From contig CAJUMJ010000024.1 in NCBI GenBank assembly GCA_910587095.1, positions 1 through 32,462 on the forward strand: DNA of 32,462 bases, written 5' to 3'. Below are positions 8,045 to 16,779 of this stretch, in pieces. The position numbers were made by a program, and so were the translations under genes. The DNA is from an uncultured Lachnospiraceae bacterium (lineage in GTDB: Bacteria; Bacillota; Clostridia; Lachnospirales; Lachnospiraceae). Position 1 is the first letter of the stretch. Each line of letters begins with the position of its first letter. The notes below the pieces were generated by a model. The model was not told the DNA's origin and did no database searches. It worked only from the letters and a program-made list of their open reading frames with translations.

Positions 8045-8103
8045 AATTTGTATGGGTTCAACAATACAAATTTATGATATAATTCTATTTAATAGTACAA
8101 ATT
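8045..8103. promoter_or_regulatory. AraR-like operator: perfect inverted repeat plus third half-site
   Basis: AATTTGTAT (8045-8053) and ATACAAATT (8064-8072) form a perfect 9-bp inverted repeat with a 10-bp spacer. A third arm, TACAAATT, is at 8096-8103, 31 bp after the equivalent bases of the second arm and so on the same helix face. The arms resemble those known for Bacillus AraR (TTTGTA/TACAAA), but there the two arms are nearly adjacent. The region lies between the transporter operon and the gene for an AraR-type regulator, which is the likely ligand. Confidence 0.6.
8057..8083 (+). promoter_or_regulatory. Extended -10 promoter of the AraR-type regulator gene
   Basis: TGATATAAT (8075-8083) is an extended -10 element (TG-N-TATAAT). 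A weak -35 TTCAAC lies at 8057-8062 with 15-bp spacing. The inverted-repeat operator overlaps the -35 region and the third arm lies just past the start point, so autorepression is likely. Confidence 0.55.
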
Positions 8104-8308
8104 TGATTATTTAGGGTAATTTTTTATGATTTGGTTATTTTTTTATTGATTTTGCCAATTGCTTTGCCTGATGAGATTGCTTCCATTTTATAGTAATTCT
8201 TATCAAATGACGGAATTCAACGGTGTTTTTTTCCGCTAATTGGGTTTTTGTTAATAAAAAGTGAGAAATTTGTGAACAAACCATGAACAAAAAGGAGATT
8301 TTTTTACT

Positions 8309-9391
8309 ATGACCAAGTATGAAGCGCTCTCGAAAAAGCTCACGGAAATGATTGCGGAAAATTTGAAGAAAGGAATCACCGCCCTTCCAACCGAAGAGGA
8401 GCTGACAAGACAATATCACGTCAGCCGTCAGACCGTGCGGGCGGCCCTCTCGCTCCTAAAAAGCAAGGGGCTGATCGAAAGCCGCCAGGGAAGCGGTTCT
8501 TACGCTACCGGGCTCTCCCCCGAACCCGACCAAAACCGGATTGTTATTCTCGTCTCCAGCAGCCACGAATATATCTATCCCCAGCTTCTCGCCGACATCC
8601 GCCAGGTTCTGAGCGAAAAGGGATATCATTCCGAAATTCTGACCACCCAAAACGATACCGGTGCCGAGCGGAAACACCTTCTTTCTCTCATCGAAAATCC
8701 GCCAAGGGGGCTGATCGCAGAAGGGGTGAAAAGCGCCCTCCCCACACCGAATGCCGACCTCTACGAAAAACTGAAATCCGTCGGCACACGTCTCCTGTTT
8801 CTCCACAGCGGCTACAACGCCCTGCCGGAAGAAATCTGCGTCAAGGACGACAACTACTACGGGGGATACCTTCTGGCAAACCATCTGACGCAGCTTGGAC
8901 ACACCCGCATAGCCGGACTTTTTAAGATAGACGACGCGCAGGGGCCGGAGCGGTATCTTGGAGCCGCCTGCTGCCTGCGCGATCTGGGCCTGGAACTTTA
9001 CGACCGTCACATAGGCTGGTTTCAGACAAGAGATGTGGAAGCTTTGGAAAAAAAGCAGGATACCCGTTTTCTGGCCTCCTTCGCCAAAGAGCAGCTTTCC
9101 GGCTGCACCGCCGTCATCTGCTACAACGATGAGACTGCCTACTGGCTGGTGAAGGAGCTTTCCTACGCCGACATACAAGTCCCCCGGGACATCTCGGTAG
9201 TCTGTTTCGACAACAGTTACCTGAGCAACCTGAGCAAAGTCCGTCTCACCACCCTGTCCCACAAGCCGCACGAAATGGGAGAGATCGCGGCAGACACCAT
9301 GATCCGCCTGCTGCAGGGAATCCTCTCCGTATCACAGGAACTTCCCTGGGAACTTGTAAAAAAGGAGAGCGACGGGCCTGCCCGCTCCTAA
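8309..9391 (+). CDS. AraR-type transcriptional regulator: GntR helix-turn-helix fused to LacI-type sugar-binding domain
   Basis: This is a 360-aa cytoplasmic regulator. Residues 1-70 form a GntR-family winged helix (LPTEEELTRQYHVSRQTVRAAL, then GLIESRQGSGSYA). Residues 75 onward are a LacI/RbsB-like effector domain (NRIVILVSS, YYGGYLLANHL, CYNDETAYWLV, VPRDISVVCFDN). This domain pairing is that of B. subtilis AraR, which represses arabinose genes until arabinose binds. The gene is divergent from the ytfQ operon, with AraR-like arms between, so it probably represses both. The ATG has AGGAG 11 nt upstream. Its last bases overlap the convergent response regulator's stop. The effector is unproven. 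Confidence 0.9.
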   Translation: MTKYEALSKKLTEMIAENLKKGITALPTEEELTRQYHVSRQTVRAALSLLKSKGLIESRQGSGSYATGLSPEPDQNRIVILVSSSHEYIYPQLLADIRQVLSEKGYHSEILTTQNDTGAERKHLLSLIENPPRGLIAEGVKSALPTPNADLYEKLKSVGTRLLFLHSGYNALPEEICVKDDNYYGGYLLANHLTQLGHTRIAGLFKIDDAQGPERYLGAACCLRDLGLELYDRHIGWFQTRDVEALEKKQDTRFLASFAKEQLSGCTAVICYNDETAYWLVKELSYADIQVPRDISVVCFDNSYLSNLSKVRLTTLSHKPHEMGEIAADTMIRLLQGILSVSQELPWELVKKESDGPARS

Positions 9392-11010
9392 ACTTTCGTT
9401 CCCGCCCGATATTCCCGGGGCGTGCAGCCTTGCGTTTTTTTAAAGACAAAACTGAAATAATGGGGATCCTTATAGCCGATTTCAGAAGCGATTTCCCCCG
9501 TATGCATCTGCGTCTGCCGCAGGAGTTTTTTCGCCTTGTCCATACGCTTGGCCGTCACATACTCCACAAAAGTCACCTGCATTGCCTGGGAAAAAATCGC
9601 GCTGAAATAATTGGCGCTCACATTCACTTCCCCCGCCACGGAATTGAGAGACAGCGTTTCCTGCGAATAATTTTCTTCTATATAAGAGAGCGCCTTCTTC
9701 AAAATCCGCTTGCTCTGGTTATCCGACTCTCTGTTCCGAAGCTCTATGGCTTTCTCAATAAGGCCGTCAAAATACCTGTGCAGTTCTCCGGCATCATACT
9801 GTCCCTCCGGTGTCAGCCCCTCTCTCTCCATGAGACCAAAAAGTTCCTCTCTGGAAAATCCCAGCTCCTCCACACAGGAGACTGCCACAAACCAGGCGTG
9901 CAAAGTCAGGTAGTTCCGAAACATGGATGACTGCATAGCCTCCCCCAGGCTGCCGAGAAAGTTCTCCACAAAATCCGCAATCTCATCCATTGTCCCCCGC
10001 AGAATAAAGTCTCTGATCAGCTCCGTGTCCATCTTGGCCGGATCGATATCCCTGATCCTGCCAGCCGCCTCCCCCGGAGCGGAATGACAGATCTCCTTCG
10101 TGAAAATGTGCGCCTCCGGCATCAGAAACCGGTAAGCAAACAGATGATTTGCCTTGCTGTAGCACTCTGCCAAAAGGCTCAAGCGTTCCACCGGCTCCCC
10201 GGCTGCCACATACCACTGCAAAATTTCCTGGGCGGGACGACAGATTCTCTCTACATTTTCCAGACATCTGGAAGTAACTTCCGGCAACTGCTCCGAACTT
10301 CCTTTTATCAGCACTCCATAGGTGTTCACATTCAGCCGGAAGACAAGATTTTCCGGGTAGCGGATAAAGTAGTGCAAAAGCTCCTCCCGCTTTCTCGCAA
10401 AGCCTTCCGACTCCATCCCCCAGTTTTCCCCTGTGCGCTTCTCCTGCAAATTAAACAACAAAATGTTGTAGCACGGCGCGTTTATTTTCAGGGAAAGCTT
10501 GGACGCCTCCTCGTATATGTCCTGCACCGGCATACGTCCCTCGAATACCTTGACAAAAAAATCCGTTCTGGAAAATTGCTCGTACTCCCGCACCTCGCTC
10601 TGAAACTTTTCCTGATAATTTTTCTGCTCCCGCTCCGTCTCAATCTTTGTCTTAAGTTCCGCAAGTACCTTCTGCATAGCCGCCCTGGTGATGGGTTTTA
10701 ACAGATACTGCTCCACCCCCACGGAGATGGCGCCCCTCGCGTACTCGAAATCGTCATACCCGCTTATAATAATAATCTTCATATCGGGAAATTCCTGGTG
10801 CACCAGACGGCTTAGGGAAAGACCGTCCATAAACGGCATCTTGATATCCGTAAGGAGTACATCCGGCCTCGTCTTCTGGATCAGCGGCAGCGCCATCTCC
10901 CCGTCACTGGCCTCCCCCACAAACTGATAGCCGTACTGCTGCCAGGGAATGTTATCCCTGATCCCCTCCCTGACAATACTCTCGTCCTCCACCAAAAATA
11001 CTTTCAGCAT
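9388..11010 (-). CDS. Response regulator with AraC-type DNA-binding domain, YesN-like
   Basis: This is a 540-aa cytoplasmic transcription factor. An N-terminal receiver domain (1-120) has acidic residues ED at 8-9, phosphorylation site D55 (LLTDIKMP) and the Lys in LLKP. A long middle region (about 120-430) of unknown fold is usual in YesN proteins. The C-terminal AraC helix-turn-helix pair (about 435-540) includes YSQETLSLNSVAGEVNVSANYFSAIF and IASEIGYKDPHYFSFVFKK. It is the third gene of the kinase, sensor, regulator operon, 34 nt after the sensor, with GGAG 9 nt upstream of its ATG. The likely target is the neighbouring ytfQ operon, by analogy with other YesM/YesN sugar systems. Its stop overlaps the AraR-type gene's stop. 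Confidence 0.92.
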   Translation of the reverse strand: MLKVFLVEDESIVREGIRDNIPWQQYGYQFVGEASDGEMALPLIQKTRPDVLLTDIKMPFMDGLSLSRLVHQEFPDMKIIIISGYDDFEYARGAISVGVEQYLLKPITRAAMQKVLAELKTKIETEREQKNYQEKFQSEVREYEQFSRTDFFVKVFEGRMPVQDIYEEASKLSLKINAPCYNILLFNLQEKRTGENWGMESEGFARKREELLHYFIRYPENLVFRLNVNTYGVLIKGSSEQLPEVTSRCLENVERICRPAQEILQWYVAAGEPVERLSLLAECYSKANHLFAYRFLMPEAHIFTKEICHSAPGEAAGRIRDIDPAKMDTELIRDFILRGTMDEIADFVENFLGSLGEAMQSSMFRNYLTLHAWFVAVSCVEELGFSREELFGLMEREGLTPEGQYDAGELHRYFDGLIEKAIELRNRESDNQSKRILKKALSYIEENYSQETLSLNSVAGEVNVSANYFSAIFSQAMQVTFVEYVTAKRMDKAKKLLRQTQMHTGEIASEIGYKDPHYFSFVFKKTQGCTPREYRAGTKV

Positions 11011-11044
11011 ACTGATCTCCGTTCTGCAGCTTCGCCGCTTTTTA

Positions 11045-12070
11045 CTAATAAGTCCTCTCCTGCAAAAGCTCCTGAGTCACATTCTCTATTGTAAAGATAT
11101 CTTCCTCCACATAGTATCTTCTCTCCACCTGCTCTCCCGCTTCCAGCATGTCAATGACCCGAAGCAGATATTCCCCCTGGTTCGGATTGCACTCAATATC
11201 CACGTTGATATCCCCGGACGCCACCATCTCCAGAGCGTTTCGCACCGCGTCAAAAGAGAGGATCACGATATCGCCGCCCACGCCGACCGTCCTTCCCGAC
11301 TCTCTGATGGCCTCAATGGCACCGAAAGTCATATCGTCATTTTGGGACACCACCACATCGATATCCTGGTATTTGCGCAGAAAATCACGCATCACTTCTT
11401 TTCCTTTAATAGAGGTAAAGTCAGCGCACTCCTTATCCAAAATATGCCAGCTCTCATGCTCCGACGCCACGGAGGTAAAACCTGTCGTCCGCCCGATCTG
11501 AGAGGAGGAGCCTTCCGTCCCCATAAGCATGACGATGTTGACTCGTTCCTCGGCGTATCCCCTCTTTCGCAGCTCTTTCTCCAGCCAGCGCCCTGCTTTC
11601 TCACCTTCCGCCACAAAATCGCTTCCCACACATGTCGCAAAAAGACTTTGGTCATCCACATCCACATTCCGATCCATGAGGATCACCGGAATGCCGGCCT
11701 CCTTCGCCTCCTGAAGCACAGTCTCCCATCCCGTCTCCACCACGGGGGAAAAAATAATGTAATCCACCCTCTGGGAGATGAAACTGCGGATTGCCTTTAA
11801 CTGATTTTCCTGCTTCTGTCTCGCGTTATTAAAGATAAGAAAATACCCGTTCTGCGTTGTAAAAGCGTTCTGTACGGATTCCGTGTTGGCAGTCCGCCAC
11901 CCCGACTCGCTGCCGAGCTGGGATACACCCACTACAATCCTCTTTTCCTCCTCCACCCGAGGTTCCTCGTCTATATCCAGAAAGAGCCTGCTGCCGAACA
12001 TCATGAGCAGAACAATCATTCCCATAAGAATACCTGTCATCACCAGACTGTATGACCTTTTCCGAAACAC
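11045..12070 (-). CDS. Membrane-anchored YtfQ-like sugar sensor protein
   Basis: This is a 341-aa periplasmic-binding-protein fold with an uncleaved N-terminal membrane anchor (about 9-29) and no lipobox. It keeps the YtfQ motifs GSESGWRTAN, RQKQENQLKAIRSF, SPVVETGWETVL, VILMDRNVD and SQNDDMTFGA, and is closer to E. coli YtfQ than the transporter's own receptor is. It starts with GTG, one base after the kinase stop, with AGGAGG 6 nt upstream. The gene order kinase, binding protein, regulator matches three-component sugar sensors such as XylFII-LytS-YesN of Clostridium beijerinckii. The protein probably presents bound sugar to the kinase ectodomain rather than feeding the transporter. Confidence 0.88.
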   Translation of the reverse strand: MFRKRSYSLVMTGILMGMIVLLMMFGSRLFLDIDEEPRVEEEKRIVVGVSQLGSESGWRTANTESVQNAFTTQNGYFLIFNNARQKQENQLKAIRSFISQRVDYIIFSPVVETGWETVLQEAKEAGIPVILMDRNVDVDDQSLFATCVGSDFVAEGEKAGRWLEKELRKRGYAEERVNIVMLMGTEGSSSQIGRTTGFTSVASEHESWHILDKECADFTSIKGKEVMRDFLRKYQDIDVVVSQNDDMTFGAIEAIRESGRTVGVGGDIVILSFDAVRNALEMVASGDINVDIECNPNQGEYLLRVIDMLEAGEQVERRYYVEEDIFTIENVTQELLQERTY

Positions 12071-12071
12071 G

Positions 12072-13544
12072 CTAAACCTCCTTTTTCGCCGCGCCGGGCA
12101 CCGCCGGAATCACAATCTCTACACGGGTGCCTCGCCCCTTCTCGGAGTAAATCTCCATACCGTACTCTGCCCCGTAATTCATGCGGATTCTCTCATTGAC
12201 ATTGGCAAGGCCGAAACCTTTCTCCGTATCCTTGCATGGTTTTTTAATCTCTCCCCGCAGCTTTCGAAGCTCCGTCTCCTCCATACCCACGCCGTCGTCC
12301 TCCACCGTAAGGTGCACCTCTTTGCCGCAAAGTTTCCCTGTCACCAAAATGTTACCCTTCGCGCGCTTATACTTAATTCCGTGGTAAAGGGAATTTTCCA
12401 CCAGCGGTTGAAGTGTCAGCTTTAGAATCTGATAACCGTAAAGCCCGGGATCGATCCTGATCTCGTAGTCTAAAATATCCCGATAGCGCACATGCTGGAT
12501 CTCCAGATAGCTTCTGATGTGCAGCTCCTCTTCCTGTATGGTGATATATTCCTTCCCCTTGCTTAAGACAAGGCGAAAGAACTCCGAGAGGGACATGACT
12601 ACCTGCACAGCCTTGTCGGAAGCATTGCCCTCAATCAGCCACACGATGGTATCCAGCGTATTGTACAGAAAATGAGGATTGATCTGCTCCTGCAAAAGAC
12701 GCAGATCCGCCTTGCGCATTTTCCGCTCATCCTCCTTGATCTTTGACACAAGTCCTTCCAGGCTCTCAGTCATACTGTTTACGCTGTCGGCGAGAACCGC
12801 CACCTCGTCCTGGGTTTCCACTATGGCTCTCGCCGAGAAATCCCCCTCCGCCACCTGCTCCGTCACTCTGGAGAGAGCGTGAATCGGCCGGATAATATCG
12901 GTCACAAGCATGACGATCAAAACCGCCACCATAGCAAGGAGAAGCGTCAGCAGCACACCGCAAAACAATGTAAAAGTATGCACCTTGCTGTTGAGCTGCC
13001 CGGTCAGGAACTCCATGCTCTTTGTCTGGTAATAAATATAGGACTGGATATTATCCTGAATCAGCTCTGTCAGGATATAAATATTTTTGTCAAGCATCTC
13101 AATATTGGCGTCGTATCCGGTGTCCGCCTCCAGGTTCATGCGCACATCGTCCACCCGATCCTCCAACGTGTCGATATTGCGAAGAAGAATCTGCAGCCTG
13201 GCTCGGCTCTCGCTGTCCATTGTGATGCTCATAAGGTTGCCGAACTCTCCTCTCAACTCGTCCAAAAGTACGTAAGGATCCTCTAAACTGCCATCGCTCC
13301 CCACCGTGTCAAAAGTAACCGCGCCAACCACAAGCTTATAGAGGCTCTCATCCATCTCCTCCTTGAAATTCAGGTTATAATTGTTGGCAACCGTCATATT
13401 TCCCACGATGGCGTCATAAGCGCCGCTGTAATTGTGCAGCGCATAGAGCAGGTAGAGCACCATCACTAAAAAAGGCACCATTACCATAACCGAGAGCAGA
13501 ATCAGTTTATATTTGATCGAATATTTAACTTTCGTTGGCTGCAT
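12072..13544 (-). CDS. Sensor histidine kinase, YesM/LytS-like (His_kinase family)
   Basis: This is a 490-aa membrane kinase. TM1 is at about 12-34, followed by an ectodomain of about 150 residues that is mostly helical. TM2 is at about 190-213 and a HAMP domain runs from IIRPIHALSRV to about 270. The kinase core starts at LQEQINPHFLYNTLD with phospho-acceptor H291, and the ATPase domain contains LVENSLYHGI (N box) and DDGVGM (G1). It has no large extracellular sugar-binding domain, which fits with the next gene supplying one. The ATG has AAAGGAG 8 nt upstream. The best upstream -10 candidate is TATATT near 13633-13638, with a weak -35. Confidence 0.92.
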   Translation of the reverse strand: MQPTKVKYSIKYKLILLSVMVMVPFLVMVLYLLYALHNYSGAYDAIVGNMTVANNYNLNFKEEMDESLYKLVVGAVTFDTVGSDGSLEDPYVLLDELRGEFGNLMSITMDSESRARLQILLRNIDTLEDRVDDVRMNLEADTGYDANIEMLDKNIYILTELIQDNIQSYIYYQTKSMEFLTGQLNSKVHTFTLFCGVLLTLLLAMVAVLIVMLVTDIIRPIHALSRVTEQVAEGDFSARAIVETQDEVAVLADSVNSMTESLEGLVSKIKEDERKMRKADLRLLQEQINPHFLYNTLDTIVWLIEGNASDKAVQVVMSLSEFFRLVLSKGKEYITIQEEELHIRSYLEIQHVRYRDILDYEIRIDPGLYGYQILKLTLQPLVENSLYHGIKYKRAKGNILVTGKLCGKEVHLTVEDDGVGMEETELRKLRGEIKKPCKDTEKGFGLANVNERIRMNYGAEYGMEIYSEKGRGTRVEIVIPAVPGAAKKEV

Positions 13545-13572
13545 AGGCGTTTCTCCTTTGTTCTTTCATTTT

Positions 13573-13606
13573 ACCAATTTATTGCCAAAAGATAAATTGG
13601 TTTTTT
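13573..13606 (+). terminator. Hairpin with T-run between divergent genes
   Basis: ACCAATTTAT(9-nt loop)ATAAATTGGT is a perfect 10-bp stem followed on the plus strand by TTTTT. No plus-strand gene precedes it, so it may block transcription antisense to the kinase gene or insulate the GGDEF promoter. On the minus strand it lies in the kinase leader, close to the ribosome binding site. Confidence 0.55.
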
Positions 13607-13628
13607 CGTGTTTTTTTAGCATGCACAT

Positions 13629-13657
13629 TTGCAATATACCTCGGAAAGGTGTATGAT
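13629..13657 (+). promoter_or_regulatory. Promoter of the GGDEF gene
   Basis: TTGCAA (13629-13634) and TATGAT (13652-13657) are separated by 17 bp. Just after the predicted start point lies an inverted repeat ATATACGC(11 nt)GCGTATAT (13666-13692), which could be an operator or leader hairpin. Confidence 0.6.
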
Positions 13658-13734
13658 GAAAATGTATATACGCTTTAGAATGGCGCGTATATCTTTTATA
13701 GAAAACCTAAAGAAAGAATGGAAGTATCTGCGCC

Positions 13735-14850
13735 TTGAAACAGGACGGATACAAACGATCGATGAAAGAAAACACAGTTTTATCTACCGTCTATAAAAAG
13801 ATTTGCAAAGATACCGGGAATCAGAACGAATCAGCCCGGCTGATTGCCGTAGTCCGCTTTCTGACGCTTTGTCTGCTGACTCACTCTCTGTCCTGCTGTA
13901 TTCTGGTATCCATCACAGGACATATAGGCGCTCTTTGTTTTTGCGCCCTCTCCCTGGTTTTGTTTCTTGCGGTTTTTGTGCTGTCTTACCGCGGCAGCAC
14001 CTTTACCTCCTACTGTATCCTGAATATATGCATTTTATTATGGACCATCATAAATGTATTAACCTTCGGCTGGAATATCGGCGTACAGCACTTTCTGGTT
14101 GTGCTGTTGGTTTTTGTGTTTTTTTCGAAATATAAGTTCGAGGCCGCAAAGGTAACCTACGCGGGAATACTGTTTGCCCTCCGGTTGTGTCTGTACTATT
14201 ACTGCAAATATCATGAGCCGTCTATCCTTCTGGACGAACCACTGGGCAGCGCGATGCAGATTGTAAATACCTTCTTTGTCTTTCTGGCCATGGGGCTGGT
14301 GGCTTATCTGTTCAGCTCCTCCACGCAGGAGATGGAGGGCAAGCTCATCGCATACAACAAAAAGCTTCAAAAGCAGGCCAGCCTGGATCCTCTGACCGGT
14401 CTTTTTAACCGCAGACGCACCATGGAGTATCTGGAAAACCTTCTCTCCAACGTGGAGACGCAAGTAAGTATCTGTCTTTGCGACATTGATCATTTCAAGC
14501 GGGTCAATGATACATATGGGCACAACGTGGGAGACGTGGTTTTGAGAACTCTCTCGGACACTTTCCGCAAAAGACTGCCCCCGGATACCTTTATCTCCCG
14601 CTGGGGCGGAGAGGAATTTCTTTTGATTTTTCCCCGCTTAAACGGGGACGAGACATCCACTGTCCTGAACATCCTGCGGCAAAAAATCCGGGAAATCACT
14701 TTTGACGGCGGTGAGGAGCAATTTACGGTGTCCCTTACATACGGACTGGTGGAATATGATTTCCACAGCGATATCACCACTCTCCTGAAAGAGGCGGACG
14801 AAAAACTTTATGCCGGAAAAGAAGGCGGACGCGACCGGATCGTATTTTGA
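13735..14850 (+). CDS. Membrane GGDEF-domain protein (putative diguanylate cyclase)
   Basis: This 371-aa protein probably makes cyclic di-GMP from two GTP. The first 40 residues are hydrophilic, then about six hydrophobic segments run from about 38 to 200, and a GGDEF domain starts at LDPLTGLFNRR (about 221). The active site is GGEEF at 291-295, a functional variant. The metal ligands in CDIDHFKRVNDTYGH are present. The inhibitory RxxD motif usually found just before the active site is not in register (RLPPD instead). TTG at 13735 has GGAAG upstream; ATG at 13762 is an alternative giving 362 aa. It has its own promoter, and its terminator overlaps the stop codon. Confidence 0.9.
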   Translation: MKQDGYKRSMKENTVLSTVYKKICKDTGNQNESARLIAVVRFLTLCLLTHSLSCCILVSITGHIGALCFCALSLVLFLAVFVLSYRGSTFTSYCILNICILLWTIINVLTFGWNIGVQHFLVVLLVFVFFSKYKFEAAKVTYAGILFALRLCLYYYCKYHEPSILLDEPLGSAMQIVNTFFVFLAMGLVAYLFSSSTQEMEGKLIAYNKKLQKQASLDPLTGLFNRRRTMEYLENLLSNVETQVSICLCDIDHFKRVNDTYGHNVGDVVLRTLSDTFRKRLPPDTFISRWGGEEFLLIFPRLNGDETSTVLNILRQKIREITFDGGEEQFTVSLTYGLVEYDFHSDITTLLKEADEKLYAGKEGGRDRIVF

Positions 14851-14866
14851 TCCGGTCATTCTTTTT
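14833..14866 (+). terminator. Terminator overlapping the GGDEF stop codon
   Basis: GACCGGATC(7 nt)GATCCGGTC is a perfect 9-bp stem followed by ATTCTTTTT. The stop codon (14848-14850) lies within the hairpin, so the stem includes the last sense codons. Confidence 0.85.
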
Positions 14867-14913
14867 GTACTCTTTACATATAGTAATACAAATCTCTTTT
14901 TGCAGGTGTTTTC

Positions 14914-16761
14914 TTGAAACGATCGCTCTCACCCAAACAGTGGAGCCTGACTCTGGCTCTTTTCACGGTTCTTTGTCTTCTGACATTCTTGTGGTTTGGC
15001 CGTACACATCAGGATGCGAAGTTTTGCGCTTTTGCGGAAACTTTTTTCTTAGATGAAGTACAGGCGAATCCCATTCATTTCCACTATACCATAGACGATC
15101 CTTCCGCCTACGATATCGATGAGGCTTCCCTCACGCTCCCCGTCTATCAGGCAGGAGACGCCGCCAACGACATCTACGCGCTGTCCAGGGCAAGGCAGGC
15201 TTTAGAGGCTATCGATCCCGGCGCCTTAAACGAGGATAACAGGCAGCTCCATGCTCTTTTAAGCAGTTATCTGGAAGCTACGGCCAGCGTTTCTTCCTAT
15301 CCGTATTTTTCGGAACCGCTTTCGCCCTCCTCGGGCGTTCCTTCGGAGTTGCCGATCCTGTTTTCCGAATATCGTCTGGACGACAAATCGGATATTGAAA
15401 ACTATCTCTCTATCCTCACTCAAATTCCCGCCTACTTCGACGGACTCCTCCTCTACGAACAGGAGAAAGCGCAGGCCGGACTCTTTATGTCAGACGAAAC
15501 CGCAGACAGGGTAATCGCGCAATGTACAGCTCTTCTTGATCGGGATGCCCTGGCAAACGACAGACACTTTTTGAATATCACTTTCAGGGAACGGCTGCAA
15601 CGCCTGATCGACAAAAAAATACTGACGACCGAAGAGGCGGCTTCCTATGAAGCGCAACACAGCCGCTTGCTGACCGAGTTGATTGTCCCCTCCTACGACA
15701 AAATGGCTTTGGGCCTTGAACGGCTTAAAGGAAGCGGGAAACCGCTCTGCGGCCTGGCAGGACAGGAAAACGGCCGCGCCTACTACCGGGCGCTTCTTTG
15801 TCTGCGCACCGGCTCCTACAGGGATATTGCGGACATCAAGCAGTTGCTCGCAAGAGATCTGCGGCTCAATTACGAATCCCTGGCCGCCCTTCTCGCCCGC
15901 AATCCGGCCCTGAAAGACATGATCTCCCAGGCGCCCTCGCTCCTGCCGGAAATGACGCCGGAAGAGATTCTCTCGGACCTCCAGTCCGAGATCGGCGAGA
16001 AATACCCGCCTATCCCGGCAAACGCGGACAGCGCACCCATCCGCTCCACCATCAAATATGTGGACGAGAGTCTTGAGGCTTACAGCGCGCCCGCCTTTTA
16101 TATGATGCCTCCGATCGACAATATTTGCGACAATCTGATCTGCTTAAACGCCAAAGACACGCAGGATGATCTCGCCCTTTATACCACCCTCGCCCATGAG
16201 GGCTATCCGGGTCATCTATACCAGACCGTGTACAGCAAACGCTATCAGGAGCAGCAACATATTTTACCCTTGAGAAACGTCCTCTACTATGGCGGCTTTG
16301 TGGAGGGCTGGGCGATGTATGTGGAGCTTGCCTCCTACGACAGAGCCATCGAGCTGGCGAAAGAAAGTCATCCCGAGGCGGCGGCCTACTATCAGGTCTG
16401 CCGGCTGGACAGACAATTCAGGCTTGGACTCTACTCTCTCCTGGACATTGCCATCCACTACGACAACGCTTCTCTCAAGGATGTCCAAACGCTCTGCTAC
16501 TGTCTCGGGATAAAAGACAACGCGAATCTCACGGCTCTCTATCAGTATATCGCCGAAGAACCTTGTAATTATCTGAAATACTATCTTGGATATCTGGAGA
16601 TACTGGAATTAAAAAGACAGGCGGCCGTCCTCTGGTCCGAGCCCGGACAGATGACCGCCACCTATGAAAATACGGATTTTCTCTATCGCTTTCATTCTTT
16701 CCTGCTGCAAAACGGGCCGGCCGACTACCGTACCCTGGCCCGAAAGCTCGCCGCCTGGTAA
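14914..16761 (+). CDS. DUF885-family metallopeptidase-like membrane protein
   Basis: This is a 615-aa protein. A hydrophobic segment at about 10-28 lacks a lipobox and is probably a signal anchor, so most of the protein lies outside the cell. It contains the DUF885 zinc motif HEGYPGH (428-434) and the downstream Glu in EGWAMY (E464), as in zinc carboxypeptidase-type members of the family. The substrate is unknown; cell-wall or dietary peptides are possible. I accept the TTG start at 14914 because AGGTG lies just upstream, the hydrophobic segment follows directly, and there is no suitable ATG. The gene is 64 nt after the GGDEF gene, beyond a terminator, and ends tail to tail with the MarR gene. 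Confidence 0.88.
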   Translation: MKRSLSPKQWSLTLALFTVLCLLTFLWFGRTHQDAKFCAFAETFFLDEVQANPIHFHYTIDDPSAYDIDEASLTLPVYQAGDAANDIYALSRARQALEAIDPGALNEDNRQLHALLSSYLEATASVSSYPYFSEPLSPSSGVPSELPILFSEYRLDDKSDIENYLSILTQIPAYFDGLLLYEQEKAQAGLFMSDETADRVIAQCTALLDRDALANDRHFLNITFRERLQRLIDKKILTTEEAASYEAQHSRLLTELIVPSYDKMALGLERLKGSGKPLCGLAGQENGRAYYRALLCLRTGSYRDIADIKQLLARDLRLNYESLAALLARNPALKDMISQAPSLLPEMTPEEILSDLQSEIGEKYPPIPANADSAPIRSTIKYVDESLEAYSAPAFYMMPPIDNICDNLICLNAKDTQDDLALYTTLAHEGYPGHLYQTVYSKRYQEQQHILPLRNVLYYGGFVEGWAMYVELASYDRAIELAKESHPEAAAYYQVCRLDRQFRLGLYSLLDIAIHYDNASLKDVQTLCYCLGIKDNANLTALYQYIAEEPCNYLKYYLGYLEILELKRQAAVLWSEPGQMTATYENTDFLYRFHSFLLQNGPADYRTLARKLAAW

Positions 16762-16779
16762 TTCCGCTCAGATCGAAGC

